From the NCBI RefSeq assembly GCF_945859705.1, contig NC_079134.1, positions 156,585,718 through 156,649,717 on the forward strand: 64,000 nt of DNA, written 5' to 3'. This stretch comes from Episyrphus balteatus. Lineage: Eukaryota; Arthropoda; Insecta; Diptera; Syrphidae. Each line of letters starts with the position of its first letter. The stretch's first letter is position 1. The notes beneath the pieces were generated by a model. That model was not told where the DNA came from. It searched no databases and saw only the letters and a list, made by a program, of their open reading frames with translations. Made by a program: the position numbers and the translations under genes. This document shows, piece by piece, positions 1 to 10,269 of the stretch.

Positions 1-779
1 TTTCTTTTCTACATACAAAATTTAATAAAATAATTTATTTATTATTTTTGGAATTGTATTCCCCGAAATGTCGGACCTTGTTACAAATTTTTAATATTTT
101 AGATTTCATTATAATTGGAGCTTATAAAAGATATATTTAAAAGAAATCCTTACAACTTACTTACAACTTTTGGGTCACTATGCGAGTGCTTTACCGCATT
201 TGCCTATCTCACCTTTGGAAAAAATATGATAAAATGCAACTATAGCTGAAGTCCGAACAGAAATTTAAATTAAGAGCACCTTCTTGACAAGGAAATAAAA
301 AAAAACTGGGATTTTTAAACGGATAGTTGGCAACTAAAATTCAATGTGAAAAGGTGCATGGATATAATTTTAAAGTTATAGCTTTTTTGTTATATAAGTG
401 CAATTTCAAACAGAAGTCATATTGGAAAGCAAGGGTTGCCAGGTGTCTTGAAACAAAACAAGTAATAAGATCAATTAAATACTGGAAATTGAGAAGAGAA
501 TTTGTAAAAATAGAAAAGTCGAAATTCTGGAAAGATAAAAGTCAGAAAATTGAATTAACAGAATATTTTGCCTCATATTTGCATATTTTAGGAAACAAAT
601 TTACAGAAGCATCATTTAATTAGGTTTACCAGGCACATATTAAGAAGGTACAAATATGGCAAAAAACGTAAGTGGCTGGTACGAAAGGGTAGCCAAAAGT
701 CATCAAACTTTAAAAACTAGCAAAAAATCTTACGAAATTCATGAGCTAAATCTTTTTGATTTTTTACTTGCGATCTGGT
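1..779. other. Unassigned AT-rich sequence
   Basis: AT-rich DNA with no recognised repeat or gene. A lysine-rich open frame at 327-623 begins at a TTG codon and has no recognisable domain or splice context; I treat it as chance. Confidence 0.4.
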
Positions 780-887
780 ACTATTCTATAGGGCAAGTTT
801 AGGATTCGTAAAAAAAATCGAACTCGAGATAACAATTTTACATGACATTACGATGATGGAGAATGACAAAAAAGTGGGTCCGGCAAT

Positions 888-920
<33 letters not shown>

Positions 921-1607
921 ATCTGGAGCTGCAGCCTAAACGAGTGAAGTGATTTTCTTCAAACTTATTAGTTAGCAGTTTTTGGTGATTCCCTAGAGGG
1001 GAAATTGAAATTTTTTTTTTATGACCAAAACTAACGGTACCTGTCATATAACGGAAATAGAAAAGTTAATTTTTTTCAAAAACGGCTCTAACGATTTTGA
1101 TTAAAATTTTTGTGTGTAGTACTACACATAAGAGCCAACTTTTTAAATAAAAAAAATATTTTTTGTACCGTTATTAACGGTACCTGTCATAGAACGGTTT
1201 TTTTCGTTTCTGAATATCTCGTACAACATTAACCCGATTTAAATGAAAATTTTTATACAAAAGTATGTAAGTAAAGATAATATTAAAATTTTAGAAAATT
1301 TTCAAAAAACGCATTTTTGGTTTTTTAAAAAATATTTCAAAATTTTTTTTTGAAAAATCAAATTTTTGAAAACAGATCAATGAAAATTTTTGAAATTTAG
1401 TTTTTATGTGTATATTAATTATTTCTTCAAAATGGCATACCAACTTTTTTTTTGAAAAATGTTAAAAAATTTTTAAATATAAAAAATTATTTTTTTAAAA
1501 ACGGCTCCTACAATTTTCGAAATTTTTTTTCTAAAAATACCTTTTTATACAAGAAATAAAATGGCATATTTGTTTTTTTTCTTAAGATAATTTAAAACGG
1601 AGTTTAA
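780..1607 (+). repeat. Family C dispersed repeat, left half
   Basis: Starts with the family's GGGCAAGT terminus, then an ACATTACGATGATGGAGAA block and a 'GCTGCAGCCTAAACG' block that recur at 42791, 51680 and, inverted, at 47500. The tail lies beyond 5195; the copy is split by the Helitron-like element 1608-5194. No coding capacity. The family is about 1 kb, non-autonomous and of unknown class. Confidence 0.75.
888..918. repeat. (TCTG)n microsatellite
   Basis: About seven tandem TCTG units inside the family C copy. Other family C copies have related CTGT/GACA-rich tracts at the same place (about 47540, inverted), so the tract was probably seeded by the element. Confidence 0.9.
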
Positions 1608-2489
1608 TCTTATATATAAAAATGAGTTCGTTAAGTGTGTGTGGCCGATAAACTCGAGTTTGGCTGGTCCGATTTTGGTAATTTTTTTTTTGTTTGAAAG
1701 GTATTAATATGTAGATGGTTTGTATCAAAAAAAATAATACCTTTTCTTCCATCTTTACATTGCTGTTAATTTGTACGAGTGAAGAAACACTCTCGATTTC
1801 TTAAAATTCTAACTTAGCTTAATTTGTTAATAAATTAATTAAGACAGGCTTCAAAATAATTATTAATTATTATCGTTTAAATCCTGACTTTAGCATTATT
1901 GTTAAGATAACATTACTCAGGATCAGCAATACACACATTCTGATCCTCGGTCTTATTTTTACAAAAAATATTGGAACAATGTTCGTGTTTAAATAAAAAA
2001 GTATAGTGGAAATGGGGTTCAAGACCGCCTATGGGGTCTGCCAGACGTCCCGATTAACAAAATGTCCCGATATTGTCCCGACATTCTGTTTTTTAATCTG
2101 TCTTTGTTTGAAATCGTTCAGCAAGAAAAAAATGTGACTGCGTAATGAATCACTATTGATGTGCAGCAATTTCAATTGATTTCGAACAATCATATTCATC
2201 AAACATTTTGATCTTTTTTTTAAACCGTTAAAACAGAAATACAATGTTGAAATGTCAATGAAAAGTAAGTTTTTGAAACCTCAGATATAACACATTCATA
2301 ATGGCTTTACCCTTGAAATTGATGAAAATGATTTTTGTTCTCTCTCGAAAACATTTAGCTGAGGTGACATTTTCTTCCTAAAAACATTTGCTACGTGTTG
2401 TTTCCCTTTTGGTGAAAATATATTACCACTTTTCAGTGGCGTAGATAGCTTTTTGCTAAGGGGGGGGATAGATTTAGTTCGCAAATTTT

Positions 2490-3720
2490 TTTTAAGTTTT
2501 AATAATGCTTCTTTGTATTGTTTTTATTGTCTTTAAATTGGAGAAAGTTCTTTCTTACACCAGCAGTGTAGCTAATATCTTTAATAAAATATGAATACCA
2601 GGACAACTTTTTTCGGTGCAGCTTTCGAGCTCTTTCAATGAGTTCATAGAGTAAGTATTTTTCCTCCTGATCAAATATCTTTTCTGAGTATTTAATTCTT
2701 CACACAGAGAAAAATATGACCAGGACCACCTAAATACCAACAGATTTCCTTATTGAACTGTTTATATAATAAGGTGTTTCCAGGGAGATTTCTTATTATT
2801 TTCATATACAAAATCTTTCAAAATTTTTAGTAAAAATTTCATATTTTTTCCAACTTGGCACTAGAACAAAAATTGTGACCAATATTTCTATAGTAAGTTG
2901 GAATAGGTGATACCGTACATGATCGTATTTTTTTTATTAAAAAAACAAAACCGACTTCCATGGATCAAAAATGGGTTTTATGGTTTTTCTAATAGTACTG
3001 AATAGGCACCAGCTTTTTAATACCTACAAAAAGAATTATTAAAATTGGTTCACTCGGTCCAAAGTTATGGATGACAAACACAAAAAAAAAAAGTACAGAC
3101 GAATTGAATAACTCCTCCTTTTTGGAAGTCGGTAAAACAATTAGGAAATCCCGATTGTTTAAATAATATTTCCTTCTTGGATGAAAACTATAAGGAAATC
3201 TTAAGTTTTTGTTCTACTTTATGTGGTCTAGTTTTTGGTAAAACTCAACAGTTTCATTACATTTTTTAGCTGCTTTATCTATTTCAGACGAAGAATCCTT
3301 AGAAAGAACCGGAAACCCTTCTAGCGTGTTTTCATGGTTTGTATATTTTTCTCCAAGGCCCATTACATTGAAATCAAGAAAAAGATTGAAAATATTCTTT
3401 ACTGTACTTTGAACCGAAGGGTTCGAACGATTCTTTTGTCGCTTCACTATTCTCTTATGTTTAACGCCTATGTCAAGGATTTCAGCTAATTTTTCCCATA
3501 TACAAAAAACTTTCGAAAATGAGTTGTCTTCTGCCCGTTTAATTTTTAGTTGATCCCTTAAATCTTTAGCGAGCTCCATTGCTTGGACCAAGTCTAAATT
3601 CACTCTTTGAAACACCGACTTAATGGCAACGAAAGTTGGTAAACCATATTTATAACCTTTAAGCTAATCAAGAACTCGAAATCCATAGCGTTTTTTTCAA
3701 AGTGCGCTTCTTCAACTTAT
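2490..3720 (-). pseudogene. hAT-family transposase remnant (ZMYM1/DUF4371-like)
   Basis: Three collinear minus-strand pieces resemble the C-terminal half of a ZMYM1-like hAT transposase. The first, about 3615-3720, reads FEFLISLKVI...LSLPLS. After a frameshift near 3615, the second (3214-3615) is a 133-residue frame with VNLDLVQAMELAKDLRDQL, then IVKRQKNRSNP at residues 56-66 and a GFPVLS block. The third (2555-2740) has CPGIHILLKILATL, then an in-frame TAA at 2555-2557, and ERTFSNLKTIK directly beyond it. The last block matches the hAT C-terminal dimerisation signature (ERxFSxLKxIK). The gap between pieces two and three is partly filled by the nested element 2950-3133. The N-terminal zinc finger and most catalytic residues are missing, so it cannot make an active enzyme. 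Family placement is from motif memory only. Confidence 0.75.
2950..3133. mobile_element. Short nested element with ACCGACTTCC inverted repeats
   Basis: Begins ACCGACTTCC and ends GGAAGTCGGT, a 10-bp inverted repeat 184 bp across, with no coding. It lies inside the hAT element between transposase fragments, so it inserted after the hAT. A clear TSD is not resolvable because of A-rich flanks. Similar 'GACTTCC...GGAAGTC' units are common in insect genomes; the class is uncertain. Confidence 0.55.
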
Positions 3721-5194
3721 TTATTCATGACTGTTTATACTGCACAATTATCGATCCCAATGGGGGGGGATATATCCCCCTGATCCCCCCCCTATCTACG
3801 CCACTGCCACTTTTATTATTACACGTGTATAAATGAACAGTAAAACTACCGGCCCAAATTTACAAACATGTTTTTGAGATATTTTGTGGCGTCTTGATGT
3901 TTGTAAGCACTATAACTTTCGTTAGAGTTCAGACAATTGAAATCTGGTAAATGCCAAAAGCTTAGAATTTCCAAAATGAAAAACTTCCAGCTTTAGATAA
4001 AAAGCTGTTAGCCTTAATTTATTCACACTCCATTATATTTTAAGTTCGCATTCAAAATTAGAAAACTGTCAAAACAGGGAATTTTTACCATCCGAAAAAA
4101 TGTAGGAAATAAGTTTGTTTGGTGTCCCGATTTGTCCCGACTTTTAAAACCTGTTGTCCCGACATTAATATTATTTTATCTGGCGGCCGTAGGGCAAGAC
4201 CATTTTTGTACTACGTTGTATGAAAAAAAGTAAAATTGGCAACACTTGCAATATAAAATACGTGCCTTTTAGTATAATCGAACACGTCTGTAAGTTTTAC
4301 CAAGCTCAGTTGAGGCGCCGAAGAATTATGGTAAATTTTGTGATTTTTCATCAAATTGTTCATGTGTCATGTCAGTTGTATTTTTAACAGTGAAAAAAAT
4401 AAAATTTTTAACTTTTTCTTAAATAGTAAAAACGTTAACGAATGATCGTAATCGTATGCTGTAATTCGACCCCAGTACATCAGATATGATATGACTGGGG
4501 CAAGACTGCCCATGAGCGCAATTGTTAACATATTTTCACACAGGTTAAATTTTTTTTATAAATGAATCATTATTTTCAAAACATAATAAGTCCATGATTT
4601 AAAATTTTGCAGGAGAAGAAAAAAACGTTCTATTTTCTTTTGATGTGTGTAGCAAAATTTATAAAAAATATATTTTGTAGAACTTTTGCCTAGGTACAAA
4701 ATACCGTTTCGTTTTTCAAAAGATAAAAAAAAAAAAACGCTTTTGGACTTATAAAATATATATATACGGATATGAAATTACTTTTAAAATGGGTACACAA
4801 TTTTGCTTTCATCTCCAGTCTATCACAAAATAGTATTTGAGATTAAAAAATAATGTATAATGTTCGGAGTGCTTCTTTAACTTTAAAGAAGCTTTAAACT
4901 TAAGATTTTCAGCCAGTAGCTTAATATAGCATTTACACATAAAAAGCTGTTGTTTATTTTCAAAAGATGATAAGTCCGGGACTTATCCTGTTTTTGATAC
5001 TAAAAAAATATTTCGCTTAGCTGTAAGATCGGATATAGGTGGAGTAGATACTACATTATTTTGAAGATAGACGTGGTTATCCCTAGAGTAACAATTTAGT
5101 CAAAAAAAAAACGAATTTTGAAAAAAAGTGGACTTATCATGTTTTGAAAATAAATGATTCAAATGCACTCAGCGAAGCGGGTGGGGTTAGCTAG

Positions 5195-5345
5195 TTAATT
5201 ATAAAAACAGATTTAATTTTTTTATACTACTTATGAAATTTCTTCAAAATATCAAATTTTAAATTTCTTGAATAAAAAGCTTTAACATTATAGTAACTTT
5301 AAGCATAAGAGCAAGTACGTGCGACCCCAGTCGTGCAATTTATTT
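5195..5345 (+). repeat. Family C dispersed repeat, right half
   Basis: Ends with AGAGCAAGTACGTGCGACC and CAGTCGTGCA, the shared 3' terminus of the family C copies at 43745-43785 and 52610-52650. Completes the copy begun at 780. Confidence 0.75.
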
Positions 5346-5491
5346 TTTTCAAGCAGAGATGATAACTTTAAGTTTTAATTAATTAAAATGTTTCGACGCA
5401 CTTTGGTAGCTATTTTGGAAAATGAAAATTTTCAAAAATTACTTAAGATACGCATAAAGAAGGCTTTAGAGACAAATGTATAAGTGCACAT

Positions 5492-5819
5492 TAGGGTGTC
5501 CGTTATTTCCCAAAGTGATGTTTTCGGGGGAGACACCCCCTAGATCGAAAGCTTAGGGCCTAAATAAAGGGGATTTAGCAAAAAAAAAATTTTTGGAGTT
5601 CATTAACCCGTGCCTCTAGGGTCATACTTTCCCCATACAAATTTGTATGGGAAATTTTTAGCTCATACATAAAATTTTTTTTCTCTCGAGTTAAATCATA
5701 TTTTTTTTTAAATGTTTGATAATTCTGGTTGGAAAACAGTTGCTTTAAAAGATCACATTCAAAATTTCTAGGGGGTGTCTCCCCCGAAAACATCACTTTG
5801 GGAAATGACGGACACCCTA
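5492..5819. mobile_element. MITE with ~50-bp TIRs and 8-bp TSD (hAT-type)
   Basis: Both ends read inward TAGGGTGTCCGT(T/C)ATTTCC and continue as an almost perfect inverted repeat for about 50 bp, including a GGGGGAGACACCCCC block. Identical 8-bp direct repeats GTGCACAT flank it (5484-5491 and 5820-5827). An 8-bp TSD fits hAT. The 328-bp element has no real coding capacity; the minus-strand open frame crossing it is a by-product of the inverted repeats. Confidence 0.9.
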
Positions 5820-6039
5820 GTGCACATGAACATTTTGTTCCCATATTAACGTCTATGAATATTATTATAAATTATATAGGTAATAATTAAAATTTTCACC
5901 TATATTCATTCAAAAATGAAAAAAATTCAAAAACGAAAAAATTAAAAAACTATTAAATTCTACGAAAACGAGACCTATTTAGCTATCGTTTATTTATTGA
6001 CGATTATTGACCTACAGAAAAAAAACACAAAAAAAAAAT

Positions 6040-6112
6040 ATATCCAATTTCAGGAATCGAACTTCGGCCGCCCGATTAAGAGGCAACTACTAGCTCACCT
6101 ACACTAATACGA
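6040..6112 (-). other. tRNA-like / SINE-like sequence
   Basis: On the minus strand an A-box-like TGAGCTAGTAGTTG is followed about 30 bp later by a B box AGTTCGATTCC, with GCCT-CTTAATC-GGGC between them as a possible anticodon arm. The T-stem and acceptor stem do not pair well, so it is more likely a tRNA-derived SINE head or pseudo-tRNA than a working tRNA. Confidence 0.45.
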
Positions 6113-8369
6113 ATTCTAAGGATATGAAACGATTATCGTCTATTCGATTATCGTTTTCAAAATTACGGAATGACCCCCCAGTTGATTTTTTAGTCTTTCG
6201 GTTTCTTGATTGTTTTAAAGCTTTGGTTACTCATTTTGTCATTGAAGCATTATCATTAAATCCAACTGAAATCAGTGTATCTGAATTCAAGGAAATTCCA
6301 AGATGCGTTCCGATAAAAACAGAAAATTTTGCATGAAACTTCAAAATCGATAAAATTTTGCCTGTGCTGGAACTTTACTGCTTATCATTGATTTTTTTAA
6401 AGTGTTAAGTTTTTAGACTTATTAACACACGCTGATTTAATTTAAAATGACGTCTTATAAGCATAAATAGTTTCATAAAAGATATCCTGTAGCAATCTAA
6501 CAAAGCGATACAAAATGAGTAAAACTATTCCATTTCCCAAAAAAATTCTTTCCCAAAATCATTTTGTCAAAAACTTTTGAATGAAATAATGAAACCTTAA
6601 ACCGGCCTACAACAAGTTTCAGTTGAGAACAACCAAAAAAAAAAGTTAATTGAGTTAAAGTGGTTTCTCGTCGTGTTGCCATTGAATTACATATTAAAAA
6701 AAAAGAAAAAAAAAAACTCTCAAGCTGAAAGTAACTCTCACACAAGAGTTTACCCCCTTTTGGCGATTTGCAAGCGCAAAGTCCTCGTCCTTGTTGCTGT
6801 TGCCTGCAGTCATTTCCTATGAAAGATCTCCATCGTTCTACATCAACCTCTTTTTTTTTGTGTCTCTTGGAGTTGTGAAAGACAAATAAAAACTAAAAAA
6901 AAAGAAGACGAAAAAAAGGAGAACTTCACGCCATAAGGGGTTGTAATTTTACAACGAATTTTCTTTCTTTTATGCAATTTTTCTGAAGAAGGGATGAGGG
7001 CAATCATGAAAGAGGGGAGCGGGATAATGTTGAGATGAAATAAAAATAAACTTTCTTTCAGCACCGTTGCGCTGTGACTGTGTTGTGTTGTAGTGAGACT
7101 ATCGCTATTGTGATGTTGTGGCGTTGTTGGTTAATGCAATGGAAGGAGTTTTTATTTTTTTTGTTTGTTAAGAACTTCAAGGACTGCCGCAACACTACTT
7201 ATGGCTTGGTGTACCGTACCTCCACTACCAAACCCTCTTGGTGTATAAGCTTGAAGCAACCACACCTTTTGAAATCACCTTTGAGGTGCTCTAAATCAGT
7301 TGGAAAATTTTCATTAGCAACAGATTCTGGTTGGTTTGTTGAGGGTTTTGTGGTTGTGGATGGTGAAAAGTAATGGTGATGCTGTACTCTGTGATGACGA
7401 TGGGGTTTCCCATCTACCAGCACTCTTCAAATGGATGTCGATGTACAACATTTTGTTCACAAGCATGTCCCAAAATCACAAGGGATCATCAGAGGATATG
7501 AAATAAGTTGGCTACACACAAAATAAAAGAGATTAGAAGGTATATATACTTTAGCTGTGTTGAAATCCTGTCGACAGAGAAAAAAGTGTAGGTAGAGATG
7601 ATGTAGGTTAGGAAAGGTAGTAGAAGATGAACCACTGAGCGAATTTCCAAACTGAATAATTTAATTGACTACCTTAAGCTACCTTACTCAACTTGTTTGC
7701 ATAACAGATTGTTGACACGGACTCTATATAGTCGGGTAAGTAGTAGGTATACGTTTTTCGGAAAGAAGGATTGAGAAATATTTAATGAAAGAGGGGAATT
7801 GCTTCTTATGGTACCTACAACAACTATCGCAATGAAGGTATTTTACGGAAATGTTACGCTTTTAGCTTGCATATTTGAGTATCTAACAAACAAATACCGG
7901 AAACATGAAATGCTGTTTTCTTAATAAATAAAATAAAATCATGTTGGGCAAATATAACCCTCTTATTTTGAAGACCACACGAATTTTGTATACGCTGTAA
8001 GGAGTATAACGATTATAAAGGAAAGGAAAAAATTACTTAAAAATTTAATTTTGCAAAATCCATACTTTCCCTATTTTCCCCCAAAAAGTACGTCGCCGTT
8101 GAAAATTTTGGTATATATGGTACATTTCTTGAATTTTGTTCACTTTGCCCAGTTTAAGTTTTAAATATCATAGCTTCTAAGCTACTTGTCGCAATTTAAC
8201 ACAAATGAGGAATTGTTGGAAGCGTCTTACTCGCCCCCTACTTTAAAGCTATGTGACATGAAATCGAATATGTGGCCTTTGGAGGCACTAACAAATGTTT
8301 TTTTTTTATGTACGGTGGCTTTTTTATTACTTTATCATGAAATTATGACCTAAAAATGGTAAAAACAAA
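6113..8369. other. Mostly unique sequence, no supported gene
   Basis: Composition is less AT-biased at about 6750-7650, with G- and C-containing low-repeat sequence and several overlapping open frames on both strands (7074-7423). None has a domain, a convincing start or splice sites. It may be a conserved non-coding or intronic segment of a host gene; nothing further can be assigned. Confidence 0.4.
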
Positions 8370-9600
8370 GAGGTTGTCTGTAAAGCCGGTTTACGGACGA
8401 TGATTTTACGTTCCAAAAAGAACTAGAATTTTTTGAACTCGATCAATTTTCATCAAAAAAAGCAAAAAAACATATAATTATATGTTCTCACACTATTTAA
8501 TCAAATTTTTTTAGACAACCTATAAAAAATTTATATCATGTAAAAACTTATAATTTCACCTTTCATATGACGTTCCAATCTTATTTCTGCGATGCCTAGA
8601 AAAAAAGTTAGAATTTTTAAAGTGTTTTGAGGTATTTCGCAAGTTTTTTAATTTAACATTGTGTAGCTTGTAGAGAATGTACAGTTATGTGTGATAAACC
8701 AAATAAAAGGTTACATCATCAGGATGCTCAATAAAGTTAAGTCAAATTTGTATTTGCTTTACATCAAAAGATAAAACTTGTTGAATAATAAAACTTTATT
8801 TTACAGTTATCTATTAATTGTGATTACAAAATTGATTAAAATTTTGCACAGATATAGTCCTGTCTATTATATATCTACAATATAAATTTCATTTATTTAT
8901 CTGTTGAAGAAAAAAAGATAAAAATAAAAAACGGTTAAAAAAGGTAAAAAACTTGGGACCAAAAAACTTGTTTTTCCCGTTATTCGGTCAAAAACCATTT
9001 TGAAATACCAATTTTTGCACATGTATGCGCACAGTCATAGACTATATGTTCTATAAGCTTGAGATTTTTTAAATGCTGCAAAAAAATTTAAAAAAATAAA
9101 AACTCACCCAAAAATACCCAAAAATAAGTAGTTGTTTTTCAAAAATTCATATTTCGAAACGCAGAGACTTAAAAAAAATCGGTATCAGACAACTAACTTT
9201 TTTTTATTATCTTTCGAATGACGTTTTTCAAATTGTCAAAAAAAAATCCCCTACCTATAATCACTACTTTGTGAAAGGTCTACCTCATGTTTTAGTTTTA
9301 GAAAACCATTTATAGCTTGGCTTTGAAATTTTTCAGAATTTTTTCAATACCCTTGTCAGTCTTGCAATAAATTTATCTATTGATTAAAAAAAATTCAACT
9401 TTTCACATTGTCGCGTTTAGAAAATAGCCAATTTTTTGAAATTTAGTTTTACCCCTATTTACCCTATTAAAAGATGGAATTTTTTAAAACCCTTCAAATG
9501 CATTTAACTTTAGGTTATTATGTTTCAAATAAGCTGTAGAAGATTTTTGTATCTTTAATAGTTTATTTTTAATTTTTAATTGAAATTTGTTAAAGACCTA
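8370..9600 (+). repeat. Family A dispersed repeat, truncated copy
   Basis: Opens with GAGGTTGTCTGTAAAGCCGG and TTTACGGACGATGATTTTACG, the head shared with copies at 13357, 32119 and 53522. It then skips a few hundred bases relative to the others and runs through the CCCGTTATTCGGTCAAAA block. The tail that ends other copies (TGGTGGCTGCCATGGTTCAT) is missing. Non-coding. Confidence 0.8.
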
Positions 9601-9999
9601 AAGCCTTATTTTAAAATTACGTAGTTCAATAATAGTTCTACAAAAAATGTTTTGAAGTGCATAAATGTATTTATATTTACAATAAAAAAATTATTGTATC
9701 GGTTTCTGAAATAGTTTTTTTAGATACAAAAATTCCAAACACCTTCTCAATAATAAATAGAGATCCCATCCAAACACATAAACACAATATTTAAATACAA
9801 AAAATTCATCGACAATTTTTCGAAACAAATTGTATACTTCAAAATTAAAAATTATAAAAAAAGGTACACCCAGAGAAAAAACGCATAGTAATTTTTAATC
9901 CGTTCTACATTGAATCAATGGTGAAAAATATATTCATTAATTTTCTAAAAAGTAGTCCTATGCTTAAGTTACAGTTTGTCACATAAATTTTTATAAGTG

Positions 10000-10070
10000 A
10001 GATGGCACAGTGGTAAAGCACAAGCTTGTCAACCCAGGTATAGCAGGTTCGATCCCCAGCGGATGCCAGT
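10000..10070 (+). other. tRNA-like segment with intact A and B boxes
   Basis: TGGCACAGTGG matches the pol III A box and GGTTCGATCCC the B box. A TTGTCAA between them resembles the anticodon loop of an Asp-type tRNA (GTC). T-stem pairing is poor and no clean acceptor stem closes, so I call it a tRNA-derived (SINE-like) unit rather than a functional tRNA. It lies in the middle of a MITE. Confidence 0.55.
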
Positions 10071-10090
10071 TTTACTTTTTTTATTTTTTT

Positions 10091-10156
10091 AATGTGTGAA
10101 CAACTTTGATTTAATGTGTGAACAACTTTGATTTAATGTGTGAACAACTTTGATTT
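10091..10156 (+). repeat. Three tandem 22-bp repeats
   Basis: Three perfect copies of a 22-bp unit beginning AATGTGTGAACAACTTTGAT, followed by a degenerate fourth, just 3' of the tRNA-like segment. Confidence 0.95.
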
Positions 10157-10269
10157 AAAGTGTGCTACTTTGATTCAATCATTTTCCACTTTAGGCTAAA
10201 AATGTAGTGATTTTCCATTGATTCAAAGTGGTTTAGATTGATTTTACGTTGTTTTTTGGCTCAGTGTAT

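Larger units (their letters stand above)
2434..3806 (-). mobile_element. hAT transposon, degenerate, with TIRs and 8-bp TSD
   Basis: Perfect 15-bp terminal inverted repeats CAGTGGCGTAGATAG (2434-2448, and its complement at 3792-3806) are flanked by the identical 8-bp duplication CCACTTTT (2426-2433 and 3807-3814). CAGTGGCG-type ends and 8-bp TSDs are typical of the hAT superfamily. G-rich tracts lie just inside both termini. The interior has remnants of a hAT transposase on the minus strand and a nested 184-bp inverted-repeat element at 2950-3133. At 1373 bp it is far shorter than an autonomous hAT. Confidence 0.9.
1608..5194 (+). mobile_element. Helitron-like element (nested host of a hAT)
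   Basis: The left end reads A|TC followed by TTATATATAAAAATG and a TGTGTGGCCG block. The right end reads GCGAAGCGG...GTTAGCTAG|T. TC and CTAG termini between host A and T without a TSD are the Helitron rule. The 5' block resembles the TATATATAAAA/GGCC block of the clearer Helitrons at 46197 and 48622. The 3' hairpin is poor. The DNA on both sides belongs to the same family C copy, which supports these borders. No Rep/helicase coding is seen, so it is non-autonomous. It is swollen by a hAT insertion. Confidence 0.55.
9867..10266. mobile_element. 400-bp MITE with TA target site, carrying a tRNA-like unit
   Basis: Left end TA|CACCCAGAGAAAAAAC and right end (complement) TA|CACTGAGCCAAAAAAC form an imperfect 16-bp inverted repeat flanked by TA, as in Tc1/mariner-type MITEs. 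Subterminal inverted ATTGAATCAATGG / CCATTGATTCAAAG blocks support one unit. It contains the tRNA-like segment 10000-10070 and three 22-bp direct repeats. Confidence 0.6.

Noticed and set aside
327..623. 98-residue lysine-rich ORF
   Set aside because: Starts at TTG, has AT-driven composition and no known domain.
2296..2484. 62-residue minus-strand ORF near the hAT left end
   Set aside because: It reads through the hAT terminal inverted repeat and G tract; not part of the transposase frame.
5575..5844. 89-residue minus-strand ORF
   Set aside because: It covers a MITE between its inverted repeats and has no protein-like composition.
7074..7423. Pair of overlapping ORFs on opposite strands
   Set aside because: Mutually exclusive frames, no domain; the sequence looks like low-repeat non-coding DNA.
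10000..10070. Functional tRNA gene
   Set aside because: A and B boxes are good, but the T stem and acceptor stem do not pair, and it sits inside a MITE.
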